From: Acidiferrobacter sp.
Lineage (GTDB): Bacteria > Pseudomonadota > Gammaproteobacteria > Acidiferrobacterales > Acidiferrobacteraceae
NCBI GenBank assembly: GCA_027335965.1
Contig: DAHWGZ010000029.1
Span: forward strand, 1 to 14,892
Direction: 5' to 3'
Length of the DNA: 14,892 bases
Shown: positions 1 through 7,069 of the stretch, piece by piece
How the letters are laid out: each line of letters opens with the position of its first letter
Numbering within the stretch: position 1 is the first letter of the stretch
The notes under the pieces: model-generated
What the model was told of the DNA's origin: nothing
The model's database searches: none
What the model saw: only the letters and a program-made list of their open reading frames with translations
Program-made: the position numbers and the translations under genes

Positions 1-1128
1 CACGTGACCGGCATGAACAACCAGATCGTGTGGGGCATGCCGCATGTGCTGGCGGTGTTTTTGATCGTCGCCGCCTCCGGGGCCTTGAACGTCGCCTCGA
101 TCGCCTCGGTGTTCGGGCGCAGCCTCTATAAGCCCCTGGCGCGCCTGTCCGGGCTTCTCGCGATCGCGCTGCTCATCGGGGGTCTCTGGAACCTGGTGCT
201 CGATCTCGGCCGTCCCGGGCACATCCTGGCGGCGGTGCTGTATCCGAACTTCCGTTCGATCTTTGCGTGGAACATCTATCTCTATACCGGTTTCTTGGTG
301 ATCGTCGGCTTCTATCTGTGGTTCATGATGGAGCGACGCCTGAATCCCCACACCCACAAGGTGGGGGTGCTTGCCTTCCTGTGGCGCCTGGTGCTGACAA
401 CTGGCACCGGGTCCATTTTCGGGTTCCTCGCCGCGCGTAGTGCTTATGACTCCGCGGTGCTGGCGCCCCTTTTTATTCTCACGTCCTTCGCCCTCGGGCT
501 TGCGATCTTCGCGCTCGTGCTGGTGGCGGGGTTCGAGGCCCTGGGACGGCCGGTGGGCGCGCGCCTGCTGGCGCGCCTGAGAACGCTTTTGGCGGTGTTC
601 GTGGCCGCCGTTTTGTATTTCGTGGCGGTCTACCACCTGACCAACATCTACATCGCCGGCCACCGCGGCATCGAATCGTTCGTGCTCCTGAAGGGCGGTA
701 TCTATACGGGGCTCTTCTGGCTCGGGCAGATCGGGATCGGCGGGGTGGTGCCGCTCGTGCTGCTGCTTTCGCGCGTGCCGCGCGATGACGCCGCGCGATT
801 GCGCCGCTCGCTCGTGGCGAGCGCGGCGGCGGTGGTGGCGGGCGGGCTCTGCCAGTTCTACGTGCTGATCGTCGGTGGCCAGGCCTATCCCTTGCGGATG
901 TTCCCGGGGATGGTGGTGCGAAGCTCCTTCTACGATGGCGTGGTGCACAGCTACATCCCGCGCTGGCCCGAGACGGTGCTGGCGCTGAGCGGGGTGGCGG
1001 TGGTGGGTCTCATCGTCCTGATCGGCGTGCGCCTCCTGCCGTTTTTGCCCGAGAGCCTCGCAGACGAGGTGGTGAGCGCCCATAAGGCGCCGGCCGCCGA
1101 GACCGCCAAGACCGCGGTGGGCGCATGA
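1..1128 (+). CDS. dsrP: DsrP, NrfD-type membrane subunit of DsrMKJOP (5' end missing)
   Basis: Integral membrane protein of the NrfD/PsrC/HmeB family. In sulfur oxidisers DsrP is the quinone-interacting subunit of the DsrMKJOP transmembrane complex, which links the cytoplasmic DsrAB/DsrC sulfur cycle to the quinone pool. The visible part is about 375 residues with eight to nine hydrophobic helices, a family-typical opening (GMPHVLAVFLIVAASGALNV) and a motif LDLGRPGH near residue 70. The frame is open to the left edge: codon 1 is His (cac), and HVTGMNNQ reads like the family loop after the first helix. A real start upstream is therefore likelier than the GTG at 4 or the ATG at 13, and the first helix is probably outside the window. 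Its stop overlaps the dsrN start (ATGA at 1125-1128). The last 25 or so residues form a soluble Ala/Lys-rich tail. Family call firm; the dsrP name also rests on the following dsrN. Confidence 0.88.
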   Translation, partial: HVTGMNNQIVWGMPHVLAVFLIVAASGALNVASIASVFGRSLYKPLARLSGLLAIALLIGGLWNLVLDLGRPGHILAAVLYPNFRSIFAWNIYLYTGFLVIVGFYLWFMMERRLNPHTHKVGVLAFLWRLVLTTGTGSIFGFLAARSAYDSAVLAPLFILTSFALGLAIFALVLVAGFEALGRPVGARLLARLRTLLAVFVAAVLYFVAVYHLTNIYIAGHRGIESFVLLKGGIYTGLFWLGQIGIGGVVPLVLLLSRVPRDDAARLRRSLVASAAAVVAGGLCQFYVLIVGGQAYPLRMFPGMVVRSSFYDGVVHSYIPRWPETVLALSGVAVVGLIVLIGVRLLPFLPESLADEVVSAHKAPAAETAKTAVGA

Positions 1129-2558
1129 GCGCGCGCGTGTATCTCTCGGCCGCCCACAAGTCCTCGGGCAAGACCACGGTCTCCATAGGGCTTGCGCGCG
1201 CGCTGAAGGACTTGGGTTATGTCGTCCAGACCTACAAGAAGGGTCCTGACTATATCGATCCGCTGTGGCTGACCGCGGCCTCGGGCCGCGCCTGTTACAA
1301 CCTCGATTATCACACCCAGGGGGAAGACGAGATCGGCGCCCTCTATGAGCGCGCGGCGATCGGCGCCGATATCCGCTTGATCGAGGGGAACAAGGGGCTC
1401 TACGACGGGGTCGCGCTCGATGGCAGCAACAGCAATGCCGCGCTCGTGGCGCAGCTCGCCACCCCGGTGGTGCTCGTGATCGATTGCCGGGGCGTGAGCC
1501 GCGGCGTGGCGCCGCTCGTGATCGGTTACCGGCACTTCGACCCGTCGATCGCGATCGCGGGCGTGGTGCTAAACCGCGTGGGCGGGGCGCGTCACGAGGG
1601 CAAGCTGCGCGCGGTGCTGAAGGAATACACGGACGTGCCGGTGCTGGGCGCCGTGCAGGAATCGGCGGATCTCGCCATCACCGAGCGTCACCTGGGGCTC
1701 GTGCCAAGCGGCGAGTGGGATGGGGCCGAGCGCCTCATCGCGCGCCTGGGGGCGGCGGTCGCGGCACAGGTCGACGTCGAGGCGATCGCGCGCTTAGGGG
1801 AGGATGGACGGCGCGCGCCCGAGGCGCGGGGGGCGTGGGCGGGGCGCCGGGATGTGCGCATCGGCATCGCCCGCGACCGGGCCTTTAGCTTCTACTATCC
1901 CGGCGATCTCGAGGCCCTGGAGGCCGCCGGCGCCGAGCTCGTGTTCTTCGATGCCCTGAACGACACGCGTCTGCCGGACATCGACGGCCTGTTTTTGGGT
2001 GGCGGTTTTCCCGAGACCGAGGCCGACGGGCTTGCCGCCAATGGCGCCATGCGCGGGGCCATCCGCGCGGCCATCGAGGAGGGACTGCCCGCCTATGCCG
2101 AGTGCGGCGGGCTCATGTATCTCACGCGCGGCTTGAGCTACGAGGGGCGCACGCACCCCATGGTCGGCGTGATCGCCGCCGACACGGTCATGGAGGCCAG
2201 GCCCGCCGGGCATGGTTATGTGAAGCTGAAGGCCACGGCCCACCACCCGTGGGCGCGCGGGGCGCTCGACCAGGGGCCGCTGCCGGCCCATGAATTCCAC
2301 TATTCCCATCTGGTGAATATCGCCGCGGACACGAGGTACGCCTACGAGGTCATGCGCGGCACCGGCATCGCCCAGGGCCATGACGGCATCGTGTACAAGA
2401 ACCTGGTGGCGGGCTATGCCCACCTGCGGGATGTGGCGAGCTGCCCGTGGACGGCGCCGTTCGTGGGTTTCGTGCGCGCGGCGCGTGCGCGGCGCGCGTC
2501 TGCGGCGTGGGCGCGGACCGTGTCGCCGGGCGAGGCCCGCCATGTCCAAGCCTTATGA
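1125..2558 (+). CDS. dsrN: DsrN, siroheme-amidating cobyrinate a,c-diamide synthase homologue
   Basis: Cytosolic, ATP- and glutamine-dependent amidase of the CbiA/CobB family, 477 aa, normal family length. In rDSR organisms DsrN converts siroheme to siro(heme)amide, the prosthetic group of DsrAB. The N-terminal synthetase half has the modified P-loop SSGKTT (13-18), KKGPDYIDP (38-46) and EGNKGLYDG (87-95). The C-terminal half is a class I-type glutaminase domain with nucleophile Cys327 in YAECGGLMYL and a HEFHYS segment at about 389-394 supplying the likely catalytic His. It starts in the ATGA overlap with dsrP, and its last 17 bases overlap the next gene, so the three are probably translationally coupled. 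No cobalamin biosynthesis gene is nearby, which favours the dsrN role over cobB/cbiA. The C-terminal 40 residues are Ala/Arg-rich and poorly conserved in appearance. Confidence 0.9.
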   Translation: MSARVYLSAAHKSSGKTTVSIGLARALKDLGYVVQTYKKGPDYIDPLWLTAASGRACYNLDYHTQGEDEIGALYERAAIGADIRLIEGNKGLYDGVALDGSNSNAALVAQLATPVVLVIDCRGVSRGVAPLVIGYRHFDPSIAIAGVVLNRVGGARHEGKLRAVLKEYTDVPVLGAVQESADLAITERHLGLVPSGEWDGAERLIARLGAAVAAQVDVEAIARLGEDGRRAPEARGAWAGRRDVRIGIARDRAFSFYYPGDLEALEAAGAELVFFDALNDTRLPDIDGLFLGGGFPETEADGLAANGAMRGAIRAAIEEGLPAYAECGGLMYLTRGLSYEGRTHPMVGVIAADTVMEARPAGHGYVKLKATAHHPWARGALDQGPLPAHEFHYSHLVNIAADTRYAYEVMRGTGIAQGHDGIVYKNLVAGYAHLRDVASCPWTAPFVGFVRAARARRASAAWARTVSPGEARHVQAL

Positions 2559-3975
2559 CGTCGCGGTCATAGGGTGCGGAGCCGGAGGCTATCAGGCGGC
2601 CATTAGTGCCGCGCAGTGCGGGGCCAGGGTGGTGCTGATCGAGCGCGAGGGGGCCGGCGGGGCCTGTCTCAATCGCGCCTGCGTGCCCAAGAAGGCCGTG
2701 GCGCACGTGGCCTCGGTGCTGGCGGTGGCGCATGGCCTGCTGGGACGGGGCCTTGCCGGCGCCATGCGCGGCGATCTTAGGGCGATGATGGCCCATGAGC
2801 AGGCGCTCATCAGCGATCTGCGCCGCGGACTCCCACAGCGCTTGAAGGCCTTGGCCATCGACATGATGACCGGACACGCGCGGCTTCAAGGCCCCCGACG
2901 GATCGCGGTGACCGGGGATCGCGGGGTGGAGACCATCGAGGCGCGGCGCGTGATCCTGGCGGCCGGCGCCCGTCCCCGTTCGCTGCCCGCCTGCCCCATA
3001 GACGGCGAGCGCGTGGTGGCCGCCGACCGCCTGATCCCGCTGCTCGCAAGCGAGCCCCGGCGACTTCTGTGCCTGGGGGGCGGGGCCACCGGGGTCGAGG
3101 CCGCTTTCCTGTTCCGCGCGTTCGGCGCGGAGGTCACTCTCGCCACCCGCGGGGACCGGCTGCTGGCGAGACCCATGATCTCGGAGCGCGCCGCGCGGCT
3201 CCTCGAGCGCCGGCTTTCGGAGTCGGGCGTGACGATCGAAAAGGGGGTGTCCGTGACCGGCACCCGCGTCGATGAGGCCGGGGTGACCGTGGGCTTTGCG
3301 GACGGACGCGAGGGGCGCTTCGACCGGGTGTTGGTGGCGGTGGGTTGCGCGCCGCGCGCCGATGGCATCGGCTACCAGGCCATGGGCGTGCGGTGCGACG
3401 CGGAGGGCTTCGTGGCGACGAGCGAGACCCTGGAGACCAGCGTGCCCGGGATCTACGCGGTGGGGGACATGAAAGGCGGCCCCATGACCGCCGCGGCGGC
3501 CCTGCACGATGGGCGCATCGCCGGCGAGAACGCAGCGCTCGATGGCCACAGGCGGCGCAATTACCACCAGGTGCCCATGGTGATCGATTCGATCCTGCCT
3601 TTGGCGGCCGTGGGCCTGTCCGAGGATCTCGCCGAGCGCGCCGGGTTCGCGCCGGAGGTGGTCTATATTCCTTATGGGGCGTCGGTGAAGGCCCGGACCC
3701 AGGGCGCGAGCGCGGGCTTCATCGAGATCGTGCATGACGAGGAGACCGGGCAGATGCTGGGGGGTTGCGTGGCCGGCGGCGGGGCCGATGAGCTCGTGCA
3801 CTTGGTGTTGGCCGCGTGCCGCTCGCGCCGCGGCCTATGGTCGCTTGCCGACCTCGATTATGGACATCCATCGTATGGCGAGGAGCTGGGCGCGGCGGTG
3901 AGCGCCCATCTCGCGGGATTCATGCGCTCGCGGCCCACGGTATTCCGGCCGGGGATCTACGCAGCGGCGGATTGA
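2542..3975 (+). CDS. FAD-dependent disulfide oxidoreductase (dihydrolipoamide dehydrogenase/glutathione reductase family)
   Basis: Cytosolic class I pyridine nucleotide-disulfide oxidoreductase, 477 aa, full length. The FAD fold has GCGAGG at 11-16. The redox disulfide is Cys42/Cys47 in CLNRACVPKK, whose CVPKK ending is the glutathione reductase form (lipoamide dehydrogenases usually have CIPSK). The second Rossmann motif GGGATG is at 179-184. After the next strand the acidic residue expected for NADH is replaced by TRGDR, with Arg203 and Arg206, suggesting NADPH. A second FAD motif ends in YAVGD, and the C-terminal dimerisation domain has the acid-base pair His442/Glu447 in HPSYGEEL. The ATG at 2542 is chosen because the FAD fold starts at once and GAGG lies six bases upstream; longer open frame 5' of it is dsrN sequence. 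It overlaps dsrN by 17 bases and is presumably co-expressed with the dsr genes. Its disulfide or persulfide substrate cannot be told from sequence. Confidence 0.88.
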   Translation: MSKPYDVAVIGCGAGGYQAAISAAQCGARVVLIEREGAGGACLNRACVPKKAVAHVASVLAVAHGLLGRGLAGAMRGDLRAMMAHEQALISDLRRGLPQRLKALAIDMMTGHARLQGPRRIAVTGDRGVETIEARRVILAAGARPRSLPACPIDGERVVAADRLIPLLASEPRRLLCLGGGATGVEAAFLFRAFGAEVTLATRGDRLLARPMISERAARLLERRLSESGVTIEKGVSVTGTRVDEAGVTVGFADGREGRFDRVLVAVGCAPRADGIGYQAMGVRCDAEGFVATSETLETSVPGIYAVGDMKGGPMTAAAALHDGRIAGENAALDGHRRRNYHQVPMVIDSILPLAAVGLSEDLAERAGFAPEVVYIPYGASVKARTQGASAGFIEIVHDEETGQMLGGCVAGGGADELVHLVLAACRSRRGLWSLADLDYGHPSYGEELGAAVSAHLAGFMRSRPTVFRPGIYAAAD

Positions 3976-3991
3976 GGACGGGTTTTCAGGA

Positions 3992-4021
3992 TTCGAACGC
4001 AGGGACGGGGAAGGGTATAGT
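3992..4021 (+). promoter_or_regulatory. Possible sigma-70 promoter for the kinase/regulator pair
   Basis: The 89-base gap between the oxidoreductase and the histidine kinase holds a TATAGT at 4016-4021 (five of six to the -10 consensus), with a weak TTCGAA 18 bases upstream. A start near 4028 would leave a leader of roughly 35 bases. The -35 match is poor, so transcription of the kinase by read-through from the dsr genes remains possible. Confidence 0.28.
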
Positions 4022-4064
4022 GGCCCATGTGTACGCAATGCCGGGGCTGGGGCGCGAGGTCTGC

Positions 4065-5690
4065 ATGGAAAGGTCCTTTTGGCAGAGGATCGGTATGGGG
4101 GAGAGGCGCGACGGCGTCGATGGTACGCCGCCTGCGCGCGGCTGGGCGCGGCCCAGGCGGCTGTGGCTCATGTGGCTGGCGCCGACCCTGCTCACGGGTC
4201 TGCTCGCCACCGCCATGGTCGCGGTGGCGCTCGACGGGGGCTCGTATCCCGTGCTGACCCACGATCTGGCGCTCGCCGCGCTCGCCGCGGCGCTCTTGGT
4301 GGCGGCGGTCTTGTGGGTGGCCACGGTCCGGTCGCTCTGGCGTCCGCTCGCCCACCTGCGGCGCTGGGCGATGCACGTGCGCGACGGCAACCTCTCGGCG
4401 CGCGTCCCCGAGGATCGCGCGGCCGGCGAGTTCGCGGAACTCGCCTCGGACGTGAACGCCCTGGGCGAGCGCCTGAAGACCCTGACGCAGGAACGCGCCG
4501 GCGGGGACTCGCGGGTGATCGTCCGCTGGCTCGGCGTCCTGAACGCCATCACCGCCGGAATCGCCTCCTCCCAGGACTTAGACGAGCTCCTGCCCCGTTT
4601 CCTGTTCACGCTCCATAGCGCGGGCGAGGTGCGCGGGGGGATCGTGCGGCTTTTGACCGGCGATGGCCACCTGCGGCTGGTGGCGAGCATCGGCTTGCCC
4701 GATGACATCGTCGAGCATGAGCGGCGCGTGGCCCTCGATTGCTGCCTGTGCGGGCAGGCGGTGGGACGCCGGGCCCTGAGCGTGGGCCAGGACCTGAACG
4801 CCTGCTGCACCTCCTGGGGCCAGAACCCCTTCCCGGACGAGGACCTCGTGCTGCTTGCCATCCCCTTGCGCTATGACGGCCGGGTGGTGGGGCTCTACAA
4901 CCTGTTCATGGAACGTGCGCGCGTCATCGGGCAAAGCGATGTCGAGGACCTGCTGCTCGGTCTTGGCCAGCACCTGGGGGCGGCGATCGAGAAGATGCGC
5001 CTGCAGGACGAACGCCGGCAGCTCTCGCTCTTGCAGGAACGCATGGCGATCGCCCACGAACTGCACGATTCGCTCGCCCAGACCCTGGCGAGCCTGCGCA
5101 TCCAGGCGCAGGTCCTGGGCGAGACCATAGAGCCGGATGGCTATTCCGCGACGCGCACCGAGTTCGCGCGCCTGAGCGCCGGCCTCGAGATCGCGCATAA
5201 GGAGGTCCGCGGGTTGATTCGCAACTTCCGCGCCAGCGGCGCCGAGGGCGGGCTTCTGCCGGCCCTGGACGCGGCGATCGCGCGCTTCAAGGAGGAGACC
5301 AGTATCCCCGTCTATGTGCAGAAGGATTGGCACGGGACCCTGCCCGTGACCCACGAGACTCATGTCCTGCGCGTGATCCAGGAGGCGCTCGCCAATATCC
5401 GCAAGCATGCCCATGCGCAGACGGTGCGCGTGCTGCTGCAGTCGGAGGTCGGCGGGGACTATAAGGTTCTGATCGAAGACGACGGCGAGGGCCCGGTGTC
5501 GGCGGCCGAGCGCGCCGATCGGGATGACGGGCACTTCGGACAGACGATCATGCGCGAGCGAGCGCATGCGATTGGGGGAGAGTTGCGCGTGGAGCACGAG
5601 GCCGGGGAGGGCACGCGCGTATGGCTTACCTTCCCCGACCCGGCGCGCGTGACCAAGCGGGCGGTGACGGTGGCGGAGGTGGCGCGGTGA
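4065..5690 (+). CDS. NarX-like sensor histidine kinase with cysteine-rich GAF region
   Basis: Inner-membrane HisKA_3-type histidine kinase, 541 aa from the chosen start. Order: TM1 about 34-56, a periplasmic loop of only about 11 residues, TM2 about 68-89, HAMP about 93-139, GAF-like region about 170-300, dimerisation/H-box with HELHDSLAQTL (phospho-acceptor probably His334), and HATPase with N-box QEALANIRKHAHA and G-box DDGEGP. Architecture resembles NarX/NarQ, but the usual periplasmic ligand domain is absent. The GAF region has five clustered cysteines: C226, C227, C229, C247 and C248. The ATG at 4065 has GAGG five bases upstream; an in-frame ATG at 4095 has AGAGGA and is an alternative; ATG 4038 is also in frame. 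Its stop overlaps the response-regulator start in GTGA. The adjoining dsr genes make them a plausible target, which is inference. Confidence 0.85.
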   Translation: MERSFWQRIGMGERRDGVDGTPPARGWARPRRLWLMWLAPTLLTGLLATAMVAVALDGGSYPVLTHDLALAALAAALLVAAVLWVATVRSLWRPLAHLRRWAMHVRDGNLSARVPEDRAAGEFAELASDVNALGERLKTLTQERAGGDSRVIVRWLGVLNAITAGIASSQDLDELLPRFLFTLHSAGEVRGGIVRLLTGDGHLRLVASIGLPDDIVEHERRVALDCCLCGQAVGRRALSVGQDLNACCTSWGQNPFPDEDLVLLAIPLRYDGRVVGLYNLFMERARVIGQSDVEDLLLGLGQHLGAAIEKMRLQDERRQLSLLQERMAIAHELHDSLAQTLASLRIQAQVLGETIEPDGYSATRTEFARLSAGLEIAHKEVRGLIRNFRASGAEGGLLPALDAAIARFKEETSIPVYVQKDWHGTLPVTHETHVLRVIQEALANIRKHAHAQTVRVLLQSEVGGDYKVLIEDDGEGPVSAAERADRDDGHFGQTIMRERAHAIGGELRVEHEAGEGTRVWLTFPDPARVTKRAVTVAEVAR

Positions 5691-6331
5691 AGGTGTTTTT
5701 GATAGATGATCATGCATTGTTCCGAAGCGGGCTCGAGCACCTGCTCGTGCGCCGCGGCATCGAGGTGGTGGCCACCAGCAACGACGGCGAGCAGGCCCTG
5801 GCGCCCATCCAGACCACGCGTCCCGACATCGTCCTGCTCGACATCCGCATGCCCCGCATCGGCGGCATCGAGACCCTGAAGGCGCTGCGCGCGGGCGGGG
5901 TGACGGCGGCCATCGTCATGCTGACCACCTCGAGCGAGGAGGCGGATCTCGTGGCCTCGCTGCGCTACGGGGCGCGCGGCTATCTCCTGAAGGACATGGA
6001 GCCCGACAGCCTGGTCGCGGCGCTCGCGCGCATCGAGGCGGGCGAGATGGTGGTGGCCCCGGAGTTCGCGCCGGTGCTCGCGCACTTCATCCAGAGCGGA
6101 CCCCAGGCCCTGACCGCCTCGCACGCCTTCAGCGAGCTCACCCCCCGCGAGCTCGAGATCCTGGGCCACCTCGGGGACGGCCAGAGCAACAAGCTGATCG
6201 CCCGTGATCTCGGGATCTCCGAGGGCACCGTGAAGCTTCACGTCAAGGCCATCCTGCGCAAGCTGAAGCTCACGTCCCGCGTGCAGGCCGCAGTACGCTC
6301 CGTGGAGGAGGGTTTGAGCCGCAAGGGCTGA
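5687..6331 (+). CDS. NarL/FixJ-family response regulator
   Basis: Two-domain DNA-binding response regulator, 214 aa, full length for the family. The receiver domain has the acidic pair Asp7/Asp8, phospho-acceptor Asp52 in LLDIRMP, Thr80 and Lys102 (YLLKDM). The C-terminal LuxR-type helix-turn-helix is at about 149-191, running from LTPRELEIL through SNKLIARDLGISEGTVKLHV. The start is the GTG at 5687, overlapping the kinase stop (GTGA), with GGAGG at 5674-5678. It is the evident partner of the kinase. It reads very much like NarL, but without the NarX periplasmic domain a nitrate response should not be assumed. Target operators cannot be seen. Confidence 0.92.
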   Translation: MKVFLIDDHALFRSGLEHLLVRRGIEVVATSNDGEQALAPIQTTRPDIVLLDIRMPRIGGIETLKALRAGGVTAAIVMLTTSSEEADLVASLRYGARGYLLKDMEPDSLVAALARIEAGEMVVAPEFAPVLAHFIQSGPQALTASHAFSELTPRELEILGHLGDGQSNKLIARDLGISEGTVKLHVKAILRKLKLTSRVQAAVRSVEEGLSRKG

Positions 6332-6360
6332 AACCGCGGGCCGGGATCGGTTGAGGCCGA

Positions 6361-6380
6361 CACCCGGCCGCGCCCGGGTG
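6361..6380. terminator. Hairpin between convergent genes, possible bidirectional terminator
   Basis: A perfect seven-base stem CACCCGG/CCGGGTG with a six-base loop lies in the 52-base gap between the response regulator and the converging small membrane protein gene. It has no T-tract on either side, so it is a weak intrinsic terminator at best. Its position, rather than its sequence, is the main argument. Confidence 0.35.
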
Positions 6381-6383
6381 GTC

Positions 6384-6769
6384 CTAGCCATGGCCGGCGG
6401 CGCCCCCAAGCCACGACCGGATGATTTCGACGATCGCACCCGTGGCGGCGATGAGGACCAGCAGCGCCGCCACCCGCGCGAACCGCTCGCCGGCGCGTCC
6501 TTGCCTGGGTTGGGCGCGGACTTGCCAGGAGAAAATCAGGCCATAACCCGCGCCGGCCCCCAACATGAGACCGGCAAGGGGTTCTCCACGCCGCCCGCGA
6601 CCGTCGCAAGGCCGTTCAACAGGATCAGGGCGACCAGAATGCGCGCGCTCACGGTCATAGGGCGCGCGGATCGCTTGCGCCAGGCGGCGGCGACAACGAG
6701 CGCAAGCGATCCCCCTGCCACAATGCCAAGGCCCGAAAGTCCCGCCGTATGAGCGCTCATAGACGGCAT
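6384..6769 (-). pseudogene. Small four-helix membrane protein, frameshifted
   Basis: The 5' part reads from ATG at 6769, with AGGAGG five bases upstream, as MPSMSAHTAGLSGLG followed by two hydrophobic helices. After GGVENP the frame turns into CWGPARVMA and stops at 6536. The frame one base over continues naturally as LAGLMLGAGAGYGLIFSW and a fourth helix ending LVLIAATGAIVEII, with stop at 6384-6386. One extra C in the run read on the plus strand as GGGG at 6578-6581 would restore a 128-residue, four-TM protein. This is either a real one-base deletion or a sequencing/assembly error. I do not recognise the family. The gene converges on the response regulator and stands alone. Confidence 0.6.
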
Positions 6770-7045
6770 TCATCCCTCCTTTGGTTGTTCGTCCCGGTTG
6801 TCGGGAGCTTCCGCCGGCGCATGTGTTTCATGATGAGGTCTCCAGGCGCGGCGATTCGAAAAGGAGCGATGCGCGGCATGGGTGTGAGCGTGAGGCCTAC
6901 AAGGCCGGACGCGCTCGCCTTGACCTGGTGCGCGACGCGTTTCACGGCAAGCGGAGCTCCGCCATCAAGCCGAACGCGAGGGCTCGGTGATGGACGCGTG
7001 ATCTTTGGTGAATGACCCCTTACACAATTTGGGGGAGGGGATCGC

Positions 7046-7069
7046 CCGGATACGTGTGTGTTTATCCGG
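7046..7069 (-). terminator. Inverted repeat at the 3' end of cysG
   Basis: A seven-base perfect stem CCGGATA/TATCCGG with a ten-base loop overlaps the cysG stop codon (TAA, complement of 7062-7064). It is followed on the minus strand by GC-rich sequence and no U-tract. A second pairing, CCCCT (7016-7020) with AGGGG (7036-7040), lies just beyond. It may help end cysG transcription, but it is not a textbook terminator. Confidence 0.35.

Noticed and set aside
2350..3801. Long open frame on the minus strand opposite dsrN and the oxidoreductase
   Set aside because: Typical antisense shadow in GC-rich coding DNA; the protein is His/Arg/Gly-rich, shows no motif, and the plus-strand genes are firm.
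3816..4064. Upstream extension of the histidine kinase frame
   Set aside because: It runs through the end of the oxidoreductase and the gap, has no family likeness, and good ribosome binding sites lie before 4065 and 4095.
4578..5717. Long minus-strand frame opposite the histidine kinase
   Set aside because: Antisense shadow; the plus-strand H-box, N-box and GAF features are unambiguous.
6869..7015. Small plus-strand frame of 48 codons after an AAGGAG
   Set aside because: Spacing to the start is too short, the product is low-complexity, and nothing supports expression.
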